This document shows positions 14,509 through 21,352 of a DNA stretch of 34,678 nucleotides, in pieces; within the stretch, counting starts at the first letter, position 1; each line of letters begins with the position of its first letter. The notes under the pieces are model-generated. The model did not search any database and had not been told where the DNA came from. It saw only the letters and a program-made list of their open reading frames with translations. The translations under genes and the position numbers were made by a program. The DNA comes from Gordonia lacunae (GTDB taxonomy: Bacteria > Actinomycetota > Actinomycetes > Mycobacteriales > Mycobacteriaceae), in NCBI RefSeq assembly GCF_002149015.1, contig NZ_NGFO01000042.1, positions 1 through 34,678 of the forward strand, read 5' to 3'.

Positions 14509-15648
14509 ATGCGTACTGAACTGGCCGAGAAGTTCGGCATCGAGTACCCGATCTTCGGATTCACCCCCAGCCAGGATGTGGCGGCGGCGATCAGTCGCGC
14601 CGGCGGTCTCGGTGTGCTGGGCTGTGTCCGCTTCAACGAGGCCGAGGAGCTCGACGAGGTCCTGGAGTGGATGCACGAGAACACCGACGGCAAACCGTTC
14701 GGCGTCGACGTGGTGATGCCCGCCAAGATCCCGACCGAGGGCTCGAAGATGGACCTCGACTCGATGATCCCGCCGGAGCACCGGGCGTTCGTCGAACGCA
14801 CGCTGGACGATCTGGGTGTACCCCCGCTGCCGGGCGGTGACCGGGTCGACGCAGGGGTGCTCGGCTGGTTGCACTCGGTCGCGCGCTCGCATGTCGATGT
14901 CGCGATGGAACACCGTCGTAAATACGGACAGATCAAGCTGATCGCCAACGCACTGGGCTCGCCGCCGGCCGACGTCATCCAGACCGCCCACGACAACGGC
15001 GTCCTGGTCGCCGCGCTCGCGGGCGCGAAAGAGCATGCGCTGCATCACGTCGAGGCCGGCGTCGACATCGTCATCGCCCAGGGCTACGAGGGCGGCGGGC
15101 ACACCGGTGAGGTCACCTCGATGATCCTGTGGCCCGATCTCGTCGACGCGGTCGGTGACACCGCGCCGGTCCTCGCGGCCGGTGGTGTGGGCAGTGGCCG
15201 CCAGATCGCCGCGGCGATCGCGCTTGGTGCGCAGGGCGTCTGGATGGGCACGTACTGGCTGACGGCGGCGGAGTACAAGCTCGGCGTGCCGGAGGGTTCG
15301 GACAAGCCGTCGACCGTCCAGCAGGCGCTGCTGAAGGCGACATCGCGGGACACCGTGCGCCGCCGCATCTACTCGGGAAAGCCTGCGCGACTGCTGAAGA
15401 CGGCCTGGACCGATGCCTGGGACGCCGAGTCCGCGCCCGAACCGTTGCCGATGCCGCTGCAAAACCTTCTCGTCGCCGAGGCGCACGCAAGGATCTCGCA
15501 GGCCGACAACCCCGACGTCGTCGCCATGCCGGCCGGTCAGATCGTCGGCCGCTGCAACGCGATCACGCCCGTCGCCGACCTCATCGCCGACCTCGTCAGC
15601 GAGTACGACGAGGCCGTCGGCCGGATGAACAAGACGCTGGGCGGCTGA
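14509..15648 (+). CDS. Nitronate monooxygenase (2-nitropropane dioxygenase)-family flavoprotein
   Basis: 379-residue FMN-dependent TIM-barrel protein. It begins 'MRTELAEKFGIEYPIFGF', and the FMN-binding/catalytic segment 'GYEGGGHTGEVTS' has His198. 'PVLAAGGVGSGRQIAAAIALGAQGVWMGT' is split between the phosphate-binding loop and the following strand. The C-terminal segment around 'KPARLLKTAWTDAWDAE' resembles M. tuberculosis Rv1533. It differs from IpdC (Rv3553), the family member tied to ring C/D breakdown. It lies 23 bp after fadD19 with GGAAG before the ATG, so co-transcription under KstR control is likely. Its reaction in sterol degradation is not known; oxidation or reduction of an unsaturated acyl-CoA is possible but not shown. 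Confidence 0.85.
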   Translation: MRTELAEKFGIEYPIFGFTPSQDVAAAISRAGGLGVLGCVRFNEAEELDEVLEWMHENTDGKPFGVDVVMPAKIPTEGSKMDLDSMIPPEHRAFVERTLDDLGVPPLPGGDRVDAGVLGWLHSVARSHVDVAMEHRRKYGQIKLIANALGSPPADVIQTAHDNGVLVAALAGAKEHALHHVEAGVDIVIAQGYEGGGHTGEVTSMILWPDLVDAVGDTAPVLAAGGVGSGRQIAAAIALGAQGVWMGTYWLTAAEYKLGVPEGSDKPSTVQQALLKATSRDTVRRRIYSGKPARLLKTAWTDAWDAESAPEPLPMPLQNLLVAEAHARISQADNPDVVAMPAGQIVGRCNAITPVADLIADLVSEYDEAVGRMNKTLGG

Positions 15649-15683
15649 GGTCGCCGGGACACTCCGGATCGATGGGGGCGGCG

Positions 15684-15716
15684 GTGCGGCGACGTCATGT
15701 CAGCGCACGTCGGCAC
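15684..15716 (+). terminator. Hairpin after the fadD19 operon
   Basis: GTGC (15684-15687) and CGACGT (15690-15695), separated by a two-base bulge, pair with ACGTCG (15707-15712) and GCAC (15713-15716) around an 11-nt loop. It lies between the convergent stops at 15648 (+) and 15742 (-). A terminator is likely but not proven. Confidence 0.45.
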
Positions 15717-15741
15717 GCAAGAACTTCGGGTGGTCCAGAAG

Positions 15742-15969
15742 CTAGGTGATCGCGGCCGCGACGACCGCGACCACGGTCGAGGTCAGCAGCGAGTTCCGTT
15801 CGTCGAAGGCGTTGAACAAGAGGCCACCGAAGCCGGCGCCGCCGCGCAAAACCGAGGGTGTGATCGTCACGTGGTCTGGTGCGGCGTTCGCGATCATGGG
15901 GGAAAGGATTGCCGCGGTTGCGCGTCCGAGTGCGGCGCCGAATGCGCGAAGCAGGTATCTACCGGTCAT
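15742..15969 (-). CDS. Small hypothetical protein of the accessory cassette
   Basis: 75-residue protein starting 'MTGRYLLRAFGAALGRATAA' at the ATG at 15969; a 94-residue form from 16026 is also open. Hydrophobic stretches lie near the N-terminus and at the C-terminal end ('LLTSTVVAVVAAAIT'), with a polar, Gly-rich middle. I recognise no family. It is the last open frame in the minus-strand series that begins with the EspC-like gene, 137 bp after its neighbour and beyond an inverted repeat. A membrane association or immunity role is possible but is only a guess from position. The small size makes even its coding status moderately uncertain. Confidence 0.45.
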   Translation of the reverse strand: MTGRYLLRAFGAALGRATAAILSPMIANAAPDHVTITPSVLRGGAGFGGLLFNAFDERNSLLTSTVVAVVAAAIT

Positions 15970-16024
15970 GGTGTCGGGTATCTCGTACGGCGTGCTGGTG
16001 CCAGTGACACCACCCGGCGCGCAC

Positions 16025-16087
16025 ACCCACCACCAATGGACACATTCCCCATCGTCCGGCGGGCGCTGGTGTCAATCGGTGGTGGGT
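16025..16087 (-). repeat. Long-range inverted repeat with symmetric internal loop
   Basis: ACCCACCACC at 16025-16034 pairs with GGTGGTGGGT at 16078-16087. Inside it GACAC at 16039-16043 pairs with GTGTC at 16069-16073. Four unpaired bases stand on each side (AATG, AATC), with a 25-nt apical loop. It lies between two small minus-strand genes and may be a terminator, an RNA processing site or a regulatory structure. Confidence 0.5.
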
Positions 16088-16106
16088 TTGTGAGGCGGTG
16101 GCTGTA

Positions 16107-16352
16107 TCACGAGCCGGCGAAAAACAGTACGGCGATCGCGAAGCCGGCCAAAACCACCATGGTGCCGATGGCGACGCCGGTACACACCTGCCTGGTGATG
16201 CCGTGGGCGCACGTTCCGATGGCACTGCACACGAACACTAGAACGCCGATAACGAGCCCTAGCCCCCACAAGAGCGCATATGCCAAAAGGGTTGTCGCGG
16301 ACGCGGCGATTGTGGCGAAGGGTGTTACTGGGCCGAAGAACCGAGTATCCAC
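16107..16352 (-). CDS. Small integral membrane protein, accessory cassette
   Basis: 81-residue protein with a GTG start at 16352, placed three bases after the stop of the preceding gene (TGA-CAC-GTG), so translation is probably coupled. About two to three membrane helices are predicted: 'TTLLAYALLWGLGLVIGVLVFV', then 'VCTGVAIGTMVVLAGFAIAVLFFAG' at the C-terminus, with a Cys-containing loop 'SAIGTCAHGITRQVC' between them. No family is recognised. Its position downstream of the 461-residue WXG protein makes an immunity protein or secretion accessory factor conceivable. An inverted repeat follows its stop. Confidence 0.6.
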   Translation of the reverse strand: MDTRFFGPVTPFATIAASATTLLAYALLWGLGLVIGVLVFVCSAIGTCAHGITRQVCTGVAIGTMVVLAGFAIAVLFFAGS

Positions 16353-16355
16353 GTG

Positions 16356-16640
16356 TCAGGCCTCCACCAGCATCAACACAGTTCCGCTGACGCACGTGGC
16401 TACCGCAATCACTGCTGCCCACCCCCGCATCGAATTACCGAGGAAGAAGAGAACCAACGACGTCGTCAGAGCAGCGACTGCGAAGAGCAGACGAGAGACG
16501 GTCGCCGACCACAGACCAGGTGCAGCCGGTACCACAAACATGGCGACCATGACGAGGACAACTGTCGCTGTCTGAGCCGCAAAGATGGTCTGTCCTGCGC
16601 GAGCGTTTGGATCAGCTGGCTTGTCGGTGGAAGACGTCAT
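16356..16640 (-). CDS. Small integral membrane protein, accessory cassette
   Basis: 94-residue protein starting 'MTSSTDKPADPNARAGQ' at the ATG at 16640; a TTG at 16694, six bases after the stop of the 461-residue gene, would add 18 residues and give tighter coupling. It has a short polar N-terminus and three predicted helices: 'TATVVLVMVAMFVVPAAPGL', 'RLLFAVAALTTSLVLFFLG' and 'WAAVIAVATCVSGTVLMLV'. I recognise no family. It sits between the 461-residue protein and another small membrane protein, all on the same strand with minimal gaps, so the three are very likely one operon. Confidence 0.6.
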   Translation of the reverse strand: MTSSTDKPADPNARAGQTIFAAQTATVVLVMVAMFVVPAAPGLWSATVSRLLFAVAALTTSLVLFFLGNSMRGWAAVIAVATCVSGTVLMLVEA

Positions 16641-16700
16641 GGATTCAGCGTGCCTCGTAGGGATTCGAGGCACCGAGGGTACCGGGGAGTTCAAGATGTC

Positions 16701-18086
16701 TCATCGAACCTCTTTCAGTTCAGGGGGATTCTCGGCGTCGCCCAGATCAGTCATGCCAGCGATCTCGCCTGTCTCGACCGGAATCCAGTCGTTGCCTGGA
16801 GAGGCATTGACGACCTCCTGTTCGAACCGATCGAGATCGTCTTTATAGCTGCCGTAATCGTGGTGGAGGGGAAGATTGAGCATTGGACCGGTCTCATGGT
16901 GGTCACCTGCCTCGTCTTGGTGCAGGACCTGAGTGCGGCCATCGGGAAGGTACTGATATGTCTCCATGGAAGGAAAATCTGTGGCTTCGCCCGACACTCG
17001 CGCACCACCGTGCCCGGGGGTCACAATGGTCTGGCCATTGACGGACCAGCCAACTTTCTCTGGCCCAGGTGGTGCGAGCGGGTCCCAACCGTCATATGCG
17101 ATCGCGACCGTTCCATCAGATAACTGGCTCGCCTTCACCGACGGAGTTCCGGTCTTGACGTTTCCTTTGTCATCGCATGAAGGGTTTTGACGTGCCACTA
17201 TCACGCCGTTCTCGTAATCGATGAAATAGGACACGCGGGTGTTCTCAGGAGCGAAGTTCGCATCGAACCCTCGGTTGTCTCCGAGGTTTCTGTTGAACCG
17301 GTTCCAGCCAGGACCTGCAATGACCTTGTCGATCGGAATGAACAACCCGGTGGCGACGACTCCCTGCCCCGGAACAGGTTTGATCTTGATCACACTGACA
17401 ACCGGCGGGACGCCCTGGTTCTTCGCGTTGTAGCTGTGCGGGTCCAACGCGGCGGCCATCCGCCACTCGTTCTCACCGACCGGGACTCGACCGTAGACTT
17501 CGCGAAACGCGTCCACTTGGTTCGCCACACGCGTCATCGACCCGCTGGACGTGGCGATCGAAGCCGGGGTGATGCCGCCAAGTGCAGCCAACGCGGAGCT
17601 GACGGCTGCGCTCGTGTCGCTCACCGCCTGGTCCGCAGATATTCCGAGATTGCGCAAGGCGGTCTGGTGTTGAAAGGCGACATTCTCGTCGTACTCGGTG
17701 TCCGGTGGAGCTTTCGCTGTCTCGAAGGCCACCTCGTACTCGCGGCTGCCGCGGTTGAGCACATAACCCTGGGACTCTGATGACTTTGTCCCGTTCTCGA
17801 GGGCAGTGACTGCCCCTTCGATGGAAAACGCGCCGCGGTTCATCGCATCGGCGAGATCGCCGCATTCGTCCGCAACACCGCGGAGCCAGCGTGTGATGGC
17901 CTCGGCTCGGTCATTGGCCGGTCCTCTGGCCGTACCCGTCCACTCCGCACCCGTCAGGTTGAGGACGGGATTTCCTGCCTTCGGTGCTTCGGAATCGAGG
18001 CGGGCCTTCATGGCGAACAGTCCATTTGCGATGAGCCGGAGCTGATCAGGCGTCCACGACGTGACTTCGTTGTAGCTCGGCGGCAT
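16701..18086 (-). CDS. WXG-containing 461-residue protein, putative type VII secretion substrate
   Basis: 461 residues with no signal peptide. The N-terminal ~200 residues are mostly helical and contain a WxG turn ('GAEWTGTARG', Trp49-Gly51) between helix-forming segments, which resembles the helical domain of ESX substrates. The C-terminal part (about 205-430) is rich in beta-strand, Gly, Asp and His. It contains the distinctive 'IAGPGWNRFNRNLGDNRGF' (256-274), followed by 'YFIDYENGVIVARQNPS', and a His-rich stretch 'DHHETG...LPLHHDYG'. I recall similar C-terminal domains in actinobacterial hypothetical proteins but know no activity. The ATG at 18086 follows the stop of the EspC-like gene by one base, so the two are coupled. 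Toxin, structural or enzymatic roles are all open. Confidence 0.75.
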   Translation of the reverse strand: MPPSYNEVTSWTPDQLRLIANGLFAMKARLDSEAPKAGNPVLNLTGAEWTGTARGPANDRAEAITRWLRGVADECGDLADAMNRGAFSIEGAVTALENGTKSSESQGYVLNRGSREYEVAFETAKAPPDTEYDENVAFQHQTALRNLGISADQAVSDTSAAVSSALAALGGITPASIATSSGSMTRVANQVDAFREVYGRVPVGENEWRMAAALDPHSYNAKNQGVPPVVSVIKIKPVPGQGVVATGLFIPIDKVIAGPGWNRFNRNLGDNRGFDANFAPENTRVSYFIDYENGVIVARQNPSCDDKGNVKTGTPSVKASQLSDGTVAIAYDGWDPLAPPGPEKVGWSVNGQTIVTPGHGGARVSGEATDFPSMETYQYLPDGRTQVLHQDEAGDHHETGPMLNLPLHHDYGSYKDDLDRFEQEVVNASPGNDWIPVETGEIAGMTDLGDAENPPELKEVR

Positions 18087-18087
18087 G

Positions 18088-18498
18088 CTAGCGCGGCCCC
18101 ATTGCCGTAATGTCCAGGAGAATTTCGAGCGGGACCGGATGGTCCGTCGGTGGGCCGATCCTCGAAGGGAAGGCGATTGCGCTCGAGATTCGGTTCGCTC
18201 CGGATTGATCAGTGTCGACGGTGGTGTCGCGGGCGTTGATCACCAATTCAGCAAAAGCGGAGATGGCCTTCGAAGCATTCGACATCGACGTCTTGATCTG
18301 CGAATCACCGGAGCTCGCGATCTCGCTCATGTCGTCGGTCGCGCCTCGGAAGGAGCCGGCGAGCCCACCGAACGTCTGGCTCGCATAGGTGGTCCCCAGT
18401 CCTGCACTGAGGTTCAACCCCCCGATGTTCGAAGCGCACTGCTCGATCTCCATGGCGGCTGTGACCAGCGCCGCCGGATCTACGGTCAGATCTGACAT
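18088..18498 (-). CDS. EspC-like/WXG100-superfamily small secretion-associated protein
   Basis: 136-residue, signal-less, mainly helical protein beginning 'MSDLTVDPAALVTAAMEIEQC', much like DUF2580/EspC-type ESX secretion-associated proteins ('LxVxPxxL' start). Two helices flank a Gly-rich turn near 'YASQTFGGLAGSFRGATDD', consistent with a helical hairpin. A less ordered tail of ~35 residues ends in 'LLDITAMGPR'. A strong Shine-Dalgarno sequence (GGGGGGAG on the minus strand) precedes the ATG at 18498. It is coupled to the 461-residue gene, and by analogy the two could form a secreted pair. No ESX core components are in the window, so a type VII system elsewhere would be needed. Confidence 0.7.
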   Translation of the reverse strand: MSDLTVDPAALVTAAMEIEQCASNIGGLNLSAGLGTTYASQTFGGLAGSFRGATDDMSEIASSGDSQIKTSMSNASKAISAFAELVINARDTTVDTDQSGANRISSAIAFPSRIGPPTDHPVPLEILLDITAMGPR

Positions 18499-18615
18499 GT
18501 CTCCCCCCGAGAGTGTGCGTAGAAGCTAGCACGGTCCGCGCTATCGGAACTGGGCGCTGTCAACGTAGTGCGTGATGATCGCAACCGGAGAACGCTGTCC
18601 ACAGGGAGGTCAGAA

Positions 18616-18664
18616 GATCCGTATGACGTCGTGCCCGGAAACCGGGCGCAAGGTCATACGGATC
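18616..18664. terminator. Nested inverted repeat after fadD17
   Basis: The outer 12-bp arms GATCCGTATGAC (18616-18627) and GTCATACGGATC (18653-18664) are exact complements. Inside, GCCCGG (18633-18638) and CCGGGC (18642-18647) form a second hairpin with loop AAA. It lies just past the fadD17 stop and is a probable terminator. It also marks one edge of the accessory cassette. Confidence 0.65.
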
Positions 18665-18674
18665 GCCCGAAAAA

Positions 18675-20207
18675 CTACGTCTCGGTTCGGTAGGCCCGGC
18701 CGTCGCGATGCCACGTGGGCGGGGTCGAGTCGGCGGCCAGCAGTCGCTTGACCGTCTTGAAGGTCGCTGTCTCGGGTAGTGCGTCGACGATCCGCACCCG
18801 GTGTGGCCATTGCTTCGGACCGAGATCGTCCTGTGCGCAGAGGAACTCGCCGAACTCGTCGGCCGTGAGTTCGTCGGCGACGAGAACCGCCTCGATCTCG
18901 TCGCCGATCTCCACCGGTACGCCATGTACAGCGACCTGCCGGATGGCCGGGTGGCGCAGCAGGATTCGTTCGATGGGTCCGGTGCCGATGTTCTCACCGT
19001 CGACCCGCAGCCAGTCGCCGAGGCGCCCGGCGAAGTGCAGGTACCCCGCGTCGTCGACCCAGGCGAGGTCGCCGGTGTGGTAGATCCCGCCGCGCATGCG
19101 TTCGGCGGTCGCCCCCGGATCGTTGTAGTAGCCGGCGAAAAGACCGGGGCCCGAGGAGTTCACGATCTCACCGACCACCCCGGTCGGAACGGGCCGGCCG
19201 GTCTCGACGTCGACGACCGCGGTCGGCTCACGCAGTGGGCCGAGGGCGTCGTCGGGCGTCTCCGGAGTGCGGGTGATGGCCACCCCGCCCTCGGTGGAAC
19301 CGAAACCGTCGACGACGCGGCACCCGAAGCGCTCGGCGAACCGGCGCCGGTCGCGGGCCGATGCCTCGTTGCCGTACATCACCCGTAACGAACTCGTGGC
19401 GTCGTCGGAGTGCGGCTCGGTGGCGAGGATGTAGTTCATCGGTTTGCCGACATAGTTGGCATACGTCACGCCGTACCGGTGGACGTCCTCGACGAACCCG
19501 CGGGCGGAGAAGCTGCGCCGCAACGCGATCGACGCCCCGCCGGCCACCGCGACGCACCACCCGGCGATCATCGCGTTGGAGTGGAACATCGGCATCGACA
19601 GATAGGCGACGTCGTCCGGGCCGAGACCGAAGCGCTCGGCGAGCATCGGGCCGCTGGTTGCGAAGGTCCGATGTGTACACCGCACCGCCTTCGGATCTCC
19701 CGTCGTCCCCGAGGTGAAGATCAGCATCATGAGGTCGTCCGGTGCCGGATCAGCGAGGGGCGCAGACTCGCCGGCGGCCACCGCGGCCGCCCAGTCGGGC
19801 GAGTCGACATCGACGACTCGGGTTCCGCCGAGGTCGAGGCCGTCGAGCAGGTGCCGGGTGTCGACGCCGCACAGCACGATCTGGCAATCACCACGGGCGA
19901 TGTCGGCGGCGAGCGCGTCGCCGCGGCGGGTGGTGTTCAGGCCGACGAGAACGAACCCGTGGCGCGCCGCCGCCGCGAAGAGTGCGCTGAACTCCGGGGT
20001 GTTGGCGAGCAGGACGCCCACGTGGGGTGGGCGGTCCGCCGACAACCGGCTCCGCACCACCCCGGCCCGTAGCGCCGCGTCGGCGAGATGATCTGCCCAC
20101 GAACGGAATGTGCCCTCGAACCAGACCCCGCGGTCGTCGACCCCGGTCAGCGGCGCGAGGAGGTCGGCGACCGTCGAGGCGCGCGTCGCCGCGATCGGTC
20201 GGTTCAC
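18675..20207 (-). CDS. fadD17: Steroid-CoA ligase FadD17
   Basis: 510-residue acyl-CoA synthetase. The AMP-binding P-loop is 'IFTSGTTGDPKAVRC', followed by 'VVDGFGSTEGGVAI' and 'GRLGDWLRVDGENI'. In M. tuberculosis FadD17 (Rv3506) prefers sterol intermediates with shortened (C5) side chains, complementing FadD19. The GTG at 20207 overlaps the fadE27 stop as GTGA, so it is coupled to the acyl-CoA dehydrogenase genes. The C-terminal catalytic-Lys region ends 'LPETATFKTVKRLLA', which keeps a Lys in the expected place. The order fadE26-fadE27-fadD17 matches Rv3504-Rv3506. Transcription probably starts at the KstR sites near 22640. Confidence 0.9.
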   Translation of the reverse strand: MNRPIAATRASTVADLLAPLTGVDDRGVWFEGTFRSWADHLADAALRAGVVRSRLSADRPPHVGVLLANTPEFSALFAAAARHGFVLVGLNTTRRGDALAADIARGDCQIVLCGVDTRHLLDGLDLGGTRVVDVDSPDWAAAVAAGESAPLADPAPDDLMMLIFTSGTTGDPKAVRCTHRTFATSGPMLAERFGLGPDDVAYLSMPMFHSNAMIAGWCVAVAGGASIALRRSFSARGFVEDVHRYGVTYANYVGKPMNYILATEPHSDDATSSLRVMYGNEASARDRRRFAERFGCRVVDGFGSTEGGVAITRTPETPDDALGPLREPTAVVDVETGRPVPTGVVGEIVNSSGPGLFAGYYNDPGATAERMRGGIYHTGDLAWVDDAGYLHFAGRLGDWLRVDGENIGTGPIERILLRHPAIRQVAVHGVPVEIGDEIEAVLVADELTADEFGEFLCAQDDLGPKQWPHRVRIVDALPETATFKTVKRLLAADSTPPTWHRDGRAYRTET

Positions 20208-21328
20208 GCCGGTGTGGCGGCCAGTTCGGCTCCGATGACACGCACCGAAGTGGTGGCCGAGCCGAATGCGAACTCGTTGTGCTTGGCGCGCAGGAAGTAT
20301 CGATGCACCGGGTGGCTGGTGTCGAGGCCGACCCCACCGTGGACGTGCACGGCCGTGTGGGCCACCCGGTGGCCGGCCTCGGCGGCCCAGAACTTGGCCG
20401 TCGCGATCGCGTTGTGCAGCTCCGGGGTGTTGCCGTTCGAGTGATCGAGCAGCCAGGCCGCCTGCGTCGTCGTGAGGGCGAGTCCCTGGGCGTCGATGTA
20501 TCCGTCGGCGAGGCGCTGGGCGACGGCCTGGAACGAGCCGATGGCGCGGCCGAACTGCTCACGTTCGCGGGCATATTCGGCGGTGAGTTCGAGTCCGCGT
20601 TCGACGATGCCGGTCTGTTCGGCGCAACACGCCAGGGTCGCGCGGGCGACGAGCGTCGCGGCGGTGTCCGCGCCGCCGCCGAGAACAGCGTCGTCGGCGA
20701 TCGGCGCGCCGTCGAATTCGACCTGCGCCGATGGGATGAGCCCGGTGGACGGGGTGGGGGTGACGACGACGCCCGGGGCGTCGGCCGCCACGACCACCGC
20801 GACGAGACCGTCGGGTCCGGATGCGGTGACCACGAACATGTCCGCGGCCTCGGCGTAGGGCACGTCGACCTTGACCCCGGTCAGCGTTCCCTCCGTCGAG
20901 AACGTCGTCGTGGGGGAGCCGAGATCGGTGGCCAGGTCTTCCTCGACGGCGACGGTGAGCACCGAATCGCCGGTGGCGCCGGCGGCGAGGACCCGGTCGC
21001 GGAGCTGCGTCGAACCGTGGGCGGAGATCACCGGCAACGCGGCGATCGCGTGGGGTCCGAACGGTACGCGGGCCAGTACCCGGCCGAGTTCGGTGGCGAC
21101 GAGCGCGTTCTCGACGACACCGAGATCGCCACCGGCGTCCCCGGCGGCCTCGGAGGACAGCTCGAGGCCCAGGAGTCCGGCGGCGCCGAGTGCACGCCAC
21201 AGGTCGGCGTCGAGCGCGGCCCGCGAGCCCTCGAGGTCGGCGACCCGCTCGGGAGTGCTGATCGACGTCGCGATGTCGCGGGCCAGCCCGCGGACGTCGG
21301 CGCCGGATTCGGGAAGTGAGAAATCCAT
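20204..21328 (-). CDS. fadE27: Acyl-CoA dehydrogenase subunit FadE27 (ChsE5-like)
   Basis: 374-residue acyl-CoA dehydrogenase subunit. It lacks the catalytic Glu: the segment that aligns with 'NHERVAL' of FadE26 reads 'ATLACCAEQTGIVERG'. In M. tuberculosis the homologue ChsE5 pairs with ChsE4 (FadE26) in an alpha2beta2 enzyme in which only one subunit type supplies the base. It contains 'EYAREREQFGRAIGSFQAV', the typical C-terminal helical segment, and 'VHVHGGVGLDTSHPVHRYF' near the C-terminus. The ATG at 21328 is 24 bp after the fadE26 stop, and the stop overlaps fadD17. The substrate is expected to be a sterol-oyl-CoA with a partly shortened side chain. Confidence 0.9.
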   Translation of the reverse strand: MDFSLPESGADVRGLARDIATSISTPERVADLEGSRAALDADLWRALGAAGLLGLELSSEAAGDAGGDLGVVENALVATELGRVLARVPFGPHAIAALPVISAHGSTQLRDRVLAAGATGDSVLTVAVEEDLATDLGSPTTTFSTEGTLTGVKVDVPYAEAADMFVVTASGPDGLVAVVVAADAPGVVVTPTPSTGLIPSAQVEFDGAPIADDAVLGGGADTAATLVARATLACCAEQTGIVERGLELTAEYAREREQFGRAIGSFQAVAQRLADGYIDAQGLALTTTQAAWLLDHSNGNTPELHNAIATAKFWAAEAGHRVAHTAVHVHGGVGLDTSHPVHRYFLRAKHNEFAFGSATTSVRVIGAELAATPA

Positions 21329-21352
21329 GGTGGGAACCCTTTTCGGTGGGGA

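Noticed and set aside
14509..15648. Assignment of the flavoprotein as IpdC
   Set aside because: Its N-terminal and C-terminal segments look like the Rv1533-type nitronate monooxygenase rather than Rv3553, and no ipdAB genes are nearby.
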